This document shows positions 20,205 through 28,235 of a stretch of DNA of 45,587 nucleotides, piece after piece. The stretch spans positions 1-45,587 of the forward strand of contig PLAE01000067.1 in assembly GCA_003134035.1 (NCBI GenBank), read 5' to 3'. The stretch comes from Candidatus Velthaea versatilis. GTDB taxonomy: Bacteria > Vulcanimicrobiota > Vulcanimicrobiia > Vulcanimicrobiales > Vulcanimicrobiaceae. The notes beneath the pieces were generated by a model, which saw only the letters and a list, made by a program, of their open reading frames with translations, searched no databases and was not told the DNA's origin. Position numbers and translations under genes: made by a program. Within the stretch, counting starts at the first letter, position 1. Each line of letters begins with the position of its first letter.

Positions 20205-20633
20205 TTGTCACGATCGGCCTGTCCTGGCTCTCAATTCCCTTCGCCTCAACCTTCGGACTGCTCGCCGGTCTCCTTGCGTTCATTCCGAATATCGGCTCGA
20301 TCGCGTCCTCGCTTCCCGCAATCGTGCTCGCGCTGAGCGTCGACGTCAAGACCGCGTTGTTCGTCATCGCGGTCTACTGGCGTGCACACTTCATCGACGA
20401 TTTTCTTGGTCTTGCCGATCGCCGAGCGGCGCATCGTTCATCTTGCGCCGGCACTGACGATCGGGACGCAACTGCTGCTTGTTGGCCCGGCGGGAATCGT
20501 GGGCATTATGCTGGCTGCACCGCTGGCTGCCACTTGCATAACGCTCGTGCGTAAATCTCGCGCGCCGCAGCCGGCCATTGATCTTGTTCGTATTGGCGAG
20601 GTTGCGGCGCCAACGAAGGCGGGCACGTTGTGA
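20205..20633 (+). pseudogene. AI-2E family transporter remnant (PerM/TqsA type)
   Basis: The C-terminal third of an AI-2E family membrane protein: FGLLAGLLAFIPNIGSIASS with LPAIVLALSVDVKTALFVIAVY is the family's hallmark IP-x-(I/V)-G region. The following helix pair (LVLPIAERRIVHLAPALTIG, LLLVGPAGIVGIMLAAPLAA) is in another frame; the shift maps to the TTTT run near 20402-20405. The first 200 or more residues are missing and the upstream sequence is the unrelated degenerate gene at 19540-20170. A clear pseudogene. Intact relatives move small molecules or ions across the inner membrane. Confidence 0.75.
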
Positions 20634-20719
20634 GCCCGCTCGAATGTCCATATCCCGGTAGCTCGCCGCATTTCGCGGTTCAGACGCCTCGCAGCTCGTC
20701 CAAGTCAAAGGATTACACA

Positions 20720-21157
20720 ATGAACCGTTTGCTCAATACCCGCGCCGGCGCCGCTTCCGGTAGCCGCCGACTCATGCCGGCCATTGTGGGCTTGCTTTTG
20801 CTCTTTTCCGTCGCCGCGGCACCAGCGCCGCCCAGACCGTCGTCAACCGTGGTCGCGACCACCCTATCGTCGCTTTCGAACTTAGCGTCGTCAATCGACA
20901 GGTCGGCACAGCGAAGTGAATGGCATGCTGTCCGACGCGACACCGAAGAGCTGTCTGCACGGTGGAGTGCCGCGAAACCTACTGCTGTCTACGGAATACG
21001 AGGCAAAGCGCACGCGCGGCACTTCGACGCATCGCTGCGCTGGATTCAAATCGCTTCCGAGAGCCACGACGCCGCCAATGTTCATCGTGGCCGGCTGCAG
21101 ATGGATGTGGCCATCGATGAGTTAGCGGAGGCTCTGCCTGCGCCTCACCGACGCTGA
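20720..21157 (+). CDS. Membrane-anchored protein of unknown function, paralog A
   Basis: A 145-residue protein: basic N-terminus, one hydrophobic segment (LMPAIVGLLLLFSVAAA, about residues 18-35), then an all-helical domain of about 95 residues. ATG 20720 follows AAGGA. The domain aligns without gaps to the protein at 21857-22279, sharing LA-SID-SA---W early, then G-AHA---D-S, DAANVHR/SAADVHR and a final P-PH. The conserved AHA, VHR and PxPH histidines suggest a metal or cofactor site. The overall pattern (W, helix, H-x3-D, helix) loosely recalls DUF4363, but I do not claim membership. It lies upstream of a broken Usp gene and near the P1B-5 ATPase. Intact in an otherwise decayed stretch. Confidence 0.7.
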   Translation: MNRLLNTRAGAASGSRRLMPAIVGLLLLFSVAAAPAPPRPSSTVVATTLSSLSNLASSIDRSAQRSEWHAVRRDTEELSARWSAAKPTAVYGIRGKAHARHFDASLRWIQIASESHDAANVHRGRLQMDVAIDELAEALPAPHRR

Positions 21158-21171
21158 TGAATGCGCGAAAG

Positions 21172-21587
21172 TCAAGCGATGCCGGGGTCGCGAAGGACGA
21201 GAACGGGAAGGCTGCTCCGATGCAAGATCGCTTCGGTGACGCTTCCCAAGGCGAGTTTCTCTAAACCGCGACGACCGTGTGTGCCGATCACGATGAGATC
21301 GGCTCCGATGTCGGTCGCGTAGTCGATGATCCGTTCCTCGACCTTGCCTTGCAAAAATCGGGTGCTGAAGCGGACACCGGCGAGGTGCGCTTTCGTCGTC
21401 TCGATGGCGAGCGACGTTTCGGCACGCGCGAGGTCGTTTTGATCGGCAACGACGGTGCAAACTCGATTGAGGTGCGACGATCGGCGGCCAGCTTGATGGC
21501 GAGTTCGGCCGCTCGGTGTGACGGTGTCGTTCCGTCCACGGGGACGACAATCCGCTTGAAGATGAGGCCGCCTTGATCAATGATGGT
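21172..21587 (-). pseudogene. Universal stress protein, frameshifted
   Basis: UspA-type protein in two frames. The N-terminal half (IFKRIVVPVDGTTPSHRAAE, then LAIKLAADRR) runs from about 21560 to 21480. The C-terminal half (VCTVVADQNDLARAE, then ERIIDYATDIGADLIVIGTH with GRRGLEKLALGSVTEAILHRSS and LPVLVL) runs to 21172. The ATP-binding G-x2-G-x9-G-S pattern survives in the second half. The shift lies near 21468-21485. The first half also lacks a normal start codon before KRIVVPVDG. The intact two-domain Usp at 31832-32758 may cover its role. Confidence 0.7.
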
Positions 21588-21822
21588 TACACTCCGTGAG
21601 TAGCGAAGCGGCTCTCTGAGGCGGAGGCGAATCCGCAGCCCGTTCCGAGTTGACTATGTGCGGTGTGGCTCTCGGCTGGCGTTTTATGGACGTTGCCCGT
21701 ATCACTCGTCGCAAGCTGCAACGCTCATGAGCAGATCGTAACACAGCTATGACGTCGCAATGGGGAGTATGCGAAAGCCGGCTTGTCGCACAAACGCCGT
21801 GAGTTGTGAAGCTCGAGTTCAT

Positions 21823-21849
21823 TTGGCGTTCATTCCGACGCTGTACCAT
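21823..21849 (+). promoter_or_regulatory. Predicted promoter of the second paralog, leaderless
   Basis: TTGGCG at 21823-21828 and TACCAT at 21844-21849 (15-nt spacer). The -10 box ends 7 nt before ATG 21857, placing the transcript start at the start codon; no Shine-Dalgarno sequence is present there. Confidence 0.4.
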
Positions 21850-21856
21850 CTCTGGT

Positions 21857-22279
21857 ATGAACCACGACATTGCCGTCCCTACCGTGCGCCACCGGCGGCG
21901 CCTCGACGTAGCATATCTCATCGGCGCAATGATTTTGATGGTGTCGCTGTGTCTGTCGATCATGGCCGTTGCGCCGTCGCCCGCATCGGTCCTAGCGCCG
22001 TTGACACAGCTTGCGATATCGATTGATGCATCGGCGAAGTCCGGCGATTGGCTCACCGCCGATCGCCGGCATGTCGCGCTGGCCAAACAATGGGCTGTGC
22101 GGCGGCTGGGTGTGGTGCGCAGCCTCAAAGGGACGGCGCACGCGCAAAGCATCGACTCATCGATGAAGTACATGCAAGTGGCGATCGAACAGCGTAGCGC
22201 AGCCGACGTCCATCGCGCGGCCTATAATATTCAGAAGTCAATCCATGAGATCTCTGAGATCCCGCCGCCACACGCCTAG
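21857..22279 (+). CDS. Membrane-anchored protein of unknown function, paralog B
   Basis: A 140-residue protein with a basic N-terminus (HRRRLDVA), one transmembrane helix (YLIGAMILMVSLCLSIMAVA, about residues 19-38) and the same helical domain as the protein at 20720-21157: LAISIDASA...GDW, SLKGTAHAQSIDSSM, AADVHRAAYNIQKSIHEI, ending PPPHA. Topology is likely N-in with the domain outside. It starts at ATG 21857, apparently leaderless. It ends 23 nt before a 25-codon frame that couples to the P1B-5 ATPase, so the two probably share a transcript. A role beside that transporter, for example as a metal-binding or sensory partner, is inferred only from position and the conserved histidines. Confidence 0.7.
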   Translation: MNHDIAVPTVRHRRRLDVAYLIGAMILMVSLCLSIMAVAPSPASVLAPLTQLAISIDASAKSGDWLTADRRHVALAKQWAVRRLGVVRSLKGTAHAQSIDSSMKYMQVAIEQRSAADVHRAAYNIQKSIHEISEIPPPHA

Positions 22280-22302
22280 AACTCGTCGCTGAGAACGCGA
22301 AA

Positions 22303-22380
22303 ATGAGCCGAGCAGACAGACGGGCCGCCGTCGTCCGTTGGGAGCGCTTGCAGCGTCGTTTGGCGAGTCGGGTCGCGTGA
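22303..22380 (+). CDS. Short upstream frame coupled to the P1B ATPase start
   Basis: ATG 22303 to TGA 22378-22380, 25 residues, strongly basic (MSRADRRAAVVRW then ERLQRRLASRVA). Its stop overlaps the ATPase ATG as TGATG, a classic coupling geometry. The ATPase ATG has no good ribosome site of its own, so translation of this short frame may deliver ribosomes. It could also be chance, since the ATPase frame is itself open here from TTG 22338. Confidence 0.35.
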   Translation: MSRADRRAAVVRWERLQRRLASRVA

Positions 22381-24752
22381 TGGATCGCGGTCGCTTCGTG
22401 AACCTGGTGTTGCTTGCTGTTGCGGCGATAGGTCTCGCCGCCGGCTTCGGTGCGCTTTGGCTGCATCGGGCGGATTGGGCGGGCTGGTTGATGCTCGCCG
22501 GTACGGTGCCGGTGCTCGCGGCCTTGCTGATCGACAGCATCGGGCGGCTGCTGCGTCGCCAAGTCGGCATCGACGTCATCGCGCTGCTGTCGATCGGCGG
22601 CGCGATCGCGCTCGAGCAGTATATCGTCGCCGGCGTGATTGCCGTGATGCTGGCCAGTGGGCGGGCGCTGGAAGACTTCGCCGACGCGCGGGCGCGCCGC
22701 GAAATGTCCGCGCTGCTCGGCCGTGTTCCGCGCACGGCGAACCGCTATGAAGCCGAGCGGCTAACGACCGTGCCGTTGGACGGCATTTCGAGCGGGGATC
22801 GCCTGCTGGTCCGCGCCGGGGAGGCAGTCCCCGTGGACGGCATGCTGGCCGGGCGAATCGCTGTGCTTGATGAATCGGCGTTGACCGGCGAAACGCTGCC
22901 GGTCACCCGCGGTATGGGAGAGCGCGTTCGCAGCGGCTCGATCAATGCCGGCGGACCGTTCGATATCATCGCGAACGCAACCGCAGCCGGCAGCACCTTC
23001 GCGGGCATCGTCCGCCTCGTCAAAGCCGCGCAGGAGGCGAAGGCTCCCGCCGCGCGTTTAGCCGACCAGGCCGCCTTGATCTTCACGCCGCTTGCTCTGG
23101 GGATGGCCGGGATCGCCTGGTTCCTCAGCGGTGACGCACTGCGCGGCCTCGCGGTTCTGGTGGTCGCCACGCCGTGCCCGCTGATCCTGGGCGTGCCGGT
23201 GGCCATCGTCTCCGGTCTTTCACGCTGCGCCGGGCGCGGCGTGCTCGTGAAAGGCGGCGGCGCCCTCGAGCGGCTTGCCCGCGTTCGAACGCTCTTTTTG
23301 GACAAGACCGGTACGCTGACCGCTGGCCGCGCGCGCGTCGCCGCAGTCGAGGCCACGCCGGGCGTCACCGGCGCGCAAATCCTCCGCCTCGCCGCCAGCC
23401 TCGACCAGCTTTCGCAGCACGCCATCGCTCAGACGGTGGTTGCCGCGGCGCGTGCGCAAGGCCGCGAACTCGCCATGCCGACCGCAGTCGAGGAGGAGCC
23501 CGGCGCGGGAGTGACGGGCCTGGTGGAAGCGCGCCGCATTTCGGTCGGCAGCCATGCGTATGTCGCGGCCCGGGCCGCACCGGCGGATTGGACCGAGCGG
23601 TTTCTGCGACGAATGGGATACGAAGGTGGAACCGGGGCGTTCGTAGCCGCCGACGGTCGCTTAATCGGAGCGATTTTGCTCGCCGACGAGATTCGCCCCG
23701 ATTCAGCTCGGGCATTGCGACACCTACGCGAAGCCGGCATCGCTCGGGTCGTCATGCTCACCGGCGACCGTCGCGACGTGGCCGAGGCGATTGGGGCGAC
23801 GCTCGGTGTGGATGAGGTGCGAGCCCAATTGCAACCGCAGGACAAGCTCGCTGCCATTGCCGAGGCGCGTCAAACGCAGCCAAGCGGTCTCTGTGCCATG
23901 GTCGGCGACGGAGTGAACGACGCCCCCGCCTTGGCTGCCGCTGACGTGGGTGTGGCGATGGGCGCGCGCGGCTCAGGGGCCTCTTCGGAGGCCGCGGACG
24001 TTGTCTTGCTGGTCGACCGGCTCGATCGGCTCGCGGAGGCCCTCGTCATAGCACAAGGTACGCGCCGCATCGCCTTGCAGACGGTTGCGATCGGAATGGG
24101 ATTGTCGACTGTGGCCATGGTGGTGGCGGCGCTGGGCTTCCTGCCGCCCGTGGGTGGGGCACTGCTTCAAGAGTTGATCGACGTGGCCGCGATCCTTAAC
24201 TCGCTGCGGGTGCTGCGAGTCCGCATCCCCGGACGCGCCAAAGCCCCGCTCGCCGCCTCTGAGGTCGCCCGGCTCAAAGCGGAGCACGAATACCTCGCAG
24301 GGCCGCTCGCCCGCCTGCCCGCGGTTGCGGATCAGCTCATTGCGCTGTCGCCGCGCGAGGCTGCAGCGGCGTTGTCGGAGGTCGAAGCGCTTGTTCGCGA
24401 TCCGCTGCTGCAGCACGAGCGGCAAGACGAAGCGAAAGTCTATCCGCTGATCGAGCGTGCCCTAGGCGGCAACGATCCGATCCCGGCGATGCACCGCACG
24501 CACCGGGAAGTACAGCAACTCGGCGGTGCCTTGCACCGTATGGTTGCGGACCTTCCGCCGGAGGGGGCGGACCAAGCCGCTATCAACGACTTCCGGCGCG
24601 TGCTCTACGGACTTGAAGCGATTTTGCGCTGCACTTCGCTCAAGAAGACGAACTCTACTACGGTTTGGCCGACACGGAGCACGGCACCGGAAAGCAACGC
24701 GTTCCGGCCGACCCAGTGCCTATCGGACCAGGCTCTCAATGAGCATGAGTAG
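22380..24752 (+). CDS. P1B-5-type metal-transporting ATPase with C-terminal hemerythrin domain (frameshifted tail)
   Basis: About 790 residues. Features: no N-terminal metal-binding domain; membrane helices near residues 6-30, 35-55 and 60-85; TGE loop (SALTGETLPV); transmembrane metal motif TPCPL at 264-268; phosphorylation site DKTGTLT (Asp308); GDGVNDAP near 509. After the last helices a hemerythrin-like diiron domain starts at about residue 630 (KAEHEYL, LQHERQDEAKVYPLIE, MHRTHREV). TPC in helix 4 plus a C-terminal hemerythrin domain defines the P1B-5 subgroup (Sinorhizobium meliloti Nia, Ni/Fe efflux), so the likely role is Fe(II)/Ni(II) export with oxygen or iron sensing. The last His-x4-Asp ligand block (LHFAQEDELYY) is in a shifted frame: one C appears missing near 24628, and the intended stop would be TGA 24740-24742. 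As written the tail is altered and the diiron site incomplete. TTG 22338 is an alternative start. Confidence 0.88.
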   Translation: MDRGRFVNLVLLAVAAIGLAAGFGALWLHRADWAGWLMLAGTVPVLAALLIDSIGRLLRRQVGIDVIALLSIGGAIALEQYIVAGVIAVMLASGRALEDFADARARREMSALLGRVPRTANRYEAERLTTVPLDGISSGDRLLVRAGEAVPVDGMLAGRIAVLDESALTGETLPVTRGMGERVRSGSINAGGPFDIIANATAAGSTFAGIVRLVKAAQEAKAPAARLADQAALIFTPLALGMAGIAWFLSGDALRGLAVLVVATPCPLILGVPVAIVSGLSRCAGRGVLVKGGGALERLARVRTLFLDKTGTLTAGRARVAAVEATPGVTGAQILRLAASLDQLSQHAIAQTVVAAARAQGRELAMPTAVEEEPGAGVTGLVEARRISVGSHAYVAARAAPADWTERFLRRMGYEGGTGAFVAADGRLIGAILLADEIRPDSARALRHLREAGIARVVMLTGDRRDVAEAIGATLGVDEVRAQLQPQDKLAAIAEARQTQPSGLCAMVGDGVNDAPALAAADVGVAMGARGSGASSEAADVVLLVDRLDRLAEALVIAQGTRRIALQTVAIGMGLSTVAMVVAALGFLPPVGGALLQELIDVAAILNSLRVLRVRIPGRAKAPLAASEVARLKAEHEYLAGPLARLPAVADQLIALSPREAAAALSEVEALVRDPLLQHERQDEAKVYPLIERALGGNDPIPAMHRTHREVQQLGGALHRMVADLPPEGADQAAINDFRRVLYGLEAILRCTSLKKTNSTTVWPTRSTAPESNAFRPTQCLSDQALNEHE

Positions 24753-24857
24753 TTGTCCGACGAATACCGGTCTCAGCCGCCGCGACGTCACGCAGATCAT
24801 CGAGAGTCTCGAAGAACGATCGCCGATCTCGATGAGCATATCACCGAAGCTGACTAG
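24739..24857 (+). pseudogene. Small helical protein coupled to the ATPase, frameshifted
   Basis: ATG 24739 overlaps the intended stop of the hemerythrin domain (ATGA). The frame reads LSRRDVTQIIESLEER, then a one-base shift near 24810 leads into IADLDEHITEAD and TAG 24855-24857. Joined, it would be a charged, amphipathic helix of about 38 residues. Family unknown. The same type of single-base indel as in its neighbours. Confidence 0.35.
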
Positions 24858-24858
24858 G

Positions 24859-27036
24859 CTAGAGGGACTGCCGCTCTTGCAATTTGAACTCTGGAATGAG
24901 CGTGCGCACCGTTCGACCAAGACGTTGAAGAGCGTCGTCATTGGACTCGACCCCCTTGACGCGCGAGGCATTGGCTAGAGCGACGACGCCTTGGGCGAAA
25001 ATCGCCATTCCGATGTCGCTCTCATGCCAGCCACACTCACGCAGTCGCACGGCCATCCGGCGCGTTCGCGGCGTTATTACAGCCCCCTCGATCGCCGACA
25101 TGTCGGCCATCGTGCGAGGGCGCACTGATTTTCGACCAACAAGAACAATGCAGGTATTTACCGCTTCCGATGTCATAGCGCGCGGCCTTTGCCGTCGTTC
25201 AATACTTAGCGGCTCGGCACTCGTCAACTCAAGCCCGGATTGGCGAAAGCACTGAACAACCGCCTCCCAAGCGCATAGCGAGCTGTGGGCAAACACAAAC
25301 GAGAGGAGCCCGTTTGCTTTTAAGACACGTGTCACCTCCTGCAAACATTGACTGAGCTGCGCACAGTACCACTCGTGCGAAGTGGCGTGGCTTCCGTGCC
25401 GAAACTGCGAGGCCACAAGCTCTAATCGCTCTCTGCACTGGTTCGTGCTGAAGAGTGTAGGGCAGAGACTCTCCAACACGGGACGCTTCCATACGTAGAA
25501 GAAATCGGCTAGCACATTATAGAATACATTATCGTAGTATGGCGGATCAGTTATCACAGCGTCGAACATGTCTGCTGCAAACGGCAAAGTTTGGGCGCAG
25601 CTTTCGTGCACCGTGGGCCGTACCGCGAAGCTGGGCGTTGCTCGAACCCCTGCGATAATTCGATCAAGCTTCGCCCATAGATTGGCAGGGCCGCTCAACA
25701 GGGGATCCGTTTCCACGTAATCCCATAACATTGGGATGCCTGGCCCGCAAAACGCTCGGCCTACTTGTTCGTTTTGCGAGATCCACATCGATAACCGACA
25801 GTTCCAATCGACAAGCTGATCGATAAATGCGGATAACGCGGAAACTACATAGCGTACAACCTCAAACGAATACTTCTGTTGCAGATGGGCCTGCTCTTCT
25901 TTCAGAGCGCCTATCAGCTCCAGCAGCACTAAGCGTTGCCTTCTGTTTAGGAATTGACTGTGAGTGTCTACTCCATAAAGCGCGGGATTCACTATGCCTG
26001 ACCACTTCGGCAGCCGGCTATATGGGAGAGTAAGATTCAGGGCGTGTAGTAAGGCCCCTTCGCGAGCCTTGAAGTGATCCTCCGAGGGGACCGCGTTTTT
26101 CGGAGGGCAACGAAATGCCTTACCTTTTTGCAATAGCTCTCCGATTGCTACGATCGCATCGGAGCAGACCTGAATCGATGGGTTTTTATGTTCGTTACCG
26201 CACTTGGGACAGCATGCCGTGCCATTTCGACCCGGGGCCCAGACCTCGTTCAAAAGCGAAATTCTGCTATCATCGACATCGCTAATTGCGACTGACTGCC
26301 GCCGCCGCATGTTTGCCACCGTCATGGCAGTACGTCTCCCGGGCCTTCGCGACAGCCAAGGGCGCTTCATGAGCAGAAATTCAAAATCACAGTTGGCGCA
26401 GCGTAGCCGGTAACTCCAAAAGTACGCGAACACCCCCTTGCGTGTTCCTGTCTGGCGCAGCGGGAAAAGGTCGTCGGTCCTCTCCCGCGCTTTCTCGAGT
26501 ACACGCGTTCCCGCTTCTTGAACGACGCGTACAAGGTCGTTCAAGGTGAGTAGCGCAAGAGCTTCTTGCGAATATTCAAGATTCGATTTCTGAATGAACA
26601 CCGACAGCGGGTTGTAGTCTACCGACGATACCTCGGCCCCCAGGAACGCCGCTTCATACGGGATTGTGCCTCCGCCGCCAAAGACATCGAGCACTTTCGG
26701 CGGTCCAGCGTATTGCGATGCCAACAGCCGCTGAGCACGTTTGATGACGTCGTCGTTCGGAGATGAAACAAATGCGAGCTCGCGCATGACGCACTCGCCT
26801 TCGCCTTCGCCTTCGCCGGCTGTCATCAATGACGCAAAAGCCAATGCCCGCATCGCTCCGTGAGGACGACGCGCCCACCACACGTGGATCGTGTGCGATG
26901 TTTTCCCGCGACCGTAGCGCTCAGCCTGACCTGATACCGAAGCTTCGAGGCCAAGAGTTCCTAAGTCGATCAGCCTTGTATCGTGATGCGCATCGTCACT
27001 TGATGCGGCTCTTTTAACGTGCCGCTCTACCGGCAT
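24859..27036 (-). CDS. DUF1156/COG1743-like adenine-specific DNA methylase
   Basis: A 725-residue putative DNA methylase with a split Rossmann domain. An N-terminal block (DTRLIDLGTLGLEA, TIHVWWARRPHGAMRALAFASL) matches the DUF1156 type; SAM motif VLDVFGGGGTIPYEA follows; zinc-ribbon Cys pairs occur in RLRCANCDFEF and CCPKCGN; catalytic TDPPYYDNV is at about 496-504. Relatives of this family occur in phage-defence islands, usually with DUF499/helicase partners; none is here. GC is clearly below the neighbours. ATG 27036 has no strong ribosome site, and the frame is open for over 50 codons upstream with protein-like sequence (AIFVRIGNIAAFQSATLDEA) but no start codon, so the N-terminus may be truncated at the junction with the DUF5996 gene near 27190. 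A short GEGEGEGE run lies near residue 76. Confidence 0.8.
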   Translation of the reverse strand: MPVERHVKRAASSDDAHHDTRLIDLGTLGLEASVSGQAERYGRGKTSHTIHVWWARRPHGAMRALAFASLMTAGEGEGEGECVMRELAFVSSPNDDVIKRAQRLLASQYAGPPKVLDVFGGGGTIPYEAAFLGAEVSSVDYNPLSVFIQKSNLEYSQEALALLTLNDLVRVVQEAGTRVLEKARERTDDLFPLRQTGTRKGVFAYFWSYRLRCANCDFEFLLMKRPWLSRRPGRRTAMTVANMRRRQSVAISDVDDSRISLLNEVWAPGRNGTACCPKCGNEHKNPSIQVCSDAIVAIGELLQKGKAFRCPPKNAVPSEDHFKAREGALLHALNLTLPYSRLPKWSGIVNPALYGVDTHSQFLNRRQRLVLLELIGALKEEQAHLQQKYSFEVVRYVVSALSAFIDQLVDWNCRLSMWISQNEQVGRAFCGPGIPMLWDYVETDPLLSGPANLWAKLDRIIAGVRATPSFAVRPTVHESCAQTLPFAADMFDAVITDPPYYDNVFYNVLADFFYVWKRPVLESLCPTLFSTNQCRERLELVASQFRHGSHATSHEWYCAQLSQCLQEVTRVLKANGLLSFVFAHSSLCAWEAVVQCFRQSGLELTSAEPLSIERRQRPRAMTSEAVNTCIVLVGRKSVRPRTMADMSAIEGAVITPRTRRMAVRLRECGWHESDIGMAIFAQGVVALANASRVKGVESNDDALQRLGRTVRTLIPEFKLQERQSL

Positions 27037-27194
27037 CTCATGTCCAATGTGTTCGCTGTCGATAGGGCGATCGTAAAAGCTGCTTTCGATTGCGGAATGA
27101 GCCTCGTCCAGCGTAGCCGATTGAAATGCGGCGATATTTCCAATCCGAACGAAAATAGCGCGTTCTTCCGCACGGAGCTTCCGGCTTGGGGCAC

Positions 27195-28115
27195 CTAGAC
27201 CGGCCGCGCCCGCCGCAGCGGCGGCCGCGCGTACCTATAGCGCGCGAGATCCCAGCCCGCCTCAGATCCACACAGCGCGTAGATCGCGTCGAGGAATGCA
27301 ACGAGCGCGTCTTCGGGATCGTCGGCGGTGCGCACCGCTTCGTACGGCAAGACCCACTCGCCGAGCGCGGTCGACCACGACGCTTGCGCGGGCGCGATCG
27401 CGATCGTCGCGCCCGCCGCCGGCTGCGGATAAATGTAGCCGTAAAAGTATGCCTCGCTGCCGGCATCGCCCGGATAGAAACCGGCGTTGAGCATTTCCGC
27501 GTCGAGGTCGTACTTCAAGAGATAGCCGCGGTTCGCCGGCGGGTCGACGTGCTTGCCGCTGAAAAGCAGCAGCGCGAGATCGAACGCGCCCCACCACAGC
27601 TGCAAGCCCGTGCGGCCGAAGAAGTGGCTGCGCCAACGGTCGAAGACGGCATTCGCAGCGGTCAGCACCGCGAGCCAGCGCTGCGCGTCGAGCGGTTCGA
27701 AGACGGCCGGCCGCTCGTCGCGGTCGAGCGGCGTCAGGTCCGGAATCTCTTGCGGAATCGGCGAGAGCGTGACCTCGATCCCCAGCTTATCGAGGCCGGC
27801 GTGGAGTTCGGAGAAAACCTGCGCAACGGTGCGTGCTCCGCTCAGCGTGATCCGGGCTTGCCGGCCGTCACTGGATTCGAGCAGCAACAGCGACTCGAAA
27901 ACATCGATCGTCGCTTGCACGGAGCGAATGCCGTAGGGCATCGCTACGGTGCCCAAACCGCGCGGCGTGAGCTGCAGCGCCGTGTACACGAAGTTGGGCT
28001 GATGCGGTGCGAGCGCCAGGCGCAGCTTGCCGAGCATCTGCGCGTAGAGATGCAGGCTGCGCTTCGTCGGCGCCCACTCGGCGACCGGGAGCGCGGGCCA
28101 ATCGTTCACATTCAT
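27195..28115 (-). CDS. DUF5996 family protein
   Basis: A 306-residue soluble protein. Its start (WPALPVAEWAPTKRSLHLYAQMLGKLRLAL), the middle HFFGRTGLQLWWGAFDLALLLFSGKHV, the GFYPGDAGSEAYFYGYIYPQP block and the terminal EWVLPYEAVRTADDPEDALVAFLDAIY are the conserved blocks of DUF5996, a widespread bacterial family with no known function; it is often noted near metabolic genes. Conserved Trp/His/Tyr residues suggest a ligand pocket. Full length for the family. Its 3' end abuts the lower-GC methylase segment, so the junction of the acquired DNA is about 27.19 kb. Confidence 0.8.
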   Translation of the reverse strand: MNVNDWPALPVAEWAPTKRSLHLYAQMLGKLRLALAPHQPNFVYTALQLTPRGLGTVAMPYGIRSVQATIDVFESLLLLESSDGRQARITLSGARTVAQVFSELHAGLDKLGIEVTLSPIPQEIPDLTPLDRDERPAVFEPLDAQRWLAVLTAANAVFDRWRSHFFGRTGLQLWWGAFDLALLLFSGKHVDPPANRGYLLKYDLDAEMLNAGFYPGDAGSEAYFYGYIYPQPAAGATIAIAPAQASWSTALGEWVLPYEAVRTADDPEDALVAFLDAIYALCGSEAGWDLARYRYARPPLRRARPV

Positions 28116-28157
28116 GCCGGACGTGCATCCGCGCTGCGTGGTCCGGATGCCTTCGGC

Positions 28158-28210
28158 CGAGCGGGCTGCGCTGCGCGCAGTCCGTTGCGTTCGGGCTTCG
28201 GCCGAGCCGC
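28158..28210. repeat. Palindromic GC-rich repeats between DUF5996 and the ABC permease gene
   Basis: CTTCGGCCGAGC occurs twice here (near 28158 and 28195), the second in the context GCGTTCGGGCTTCGGCCGAG. The reverse complement of that unit, with one mismatch, is the 28-bp tandem repeat at 43463-43526, so it is a dispersed, intergenic, REP-like element. Between the copies lies CTGCGCTGCGCGCAG, another small palindrome. Confidence 0.5.
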
Positions 28211-28232
28211 TGTGTCGGGTAACACCGACACA
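28211..28232. terminator. Hairpin just after the ABC permease gene
   Basis: TGTGTCGG (28211-28218) and CCGACACA (28225-28232) form an 8-bp stem with a 6-nt loop, 3 nt beyond the stop of the permease gene on the minus strand. No T-run follows, so it may be a weak or factor-aided terminator. Confidence 0.45.
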
Positions 28233-28235
28233 TTC

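Noticed and set aside
26795-26820. GCCTTC microsatellite as a phase-variation tract
   Set aside because: It is a hexamer repeat that only adds or removes Gly-Glu pairs in frame, so it cannot switch the methylase on and off.
24859-27036. DISARM or BREX-type defence system
   Set aside because: Only a methylase is present; no DrmA/B/C, PglZ or BrxC/L gene is in the window.
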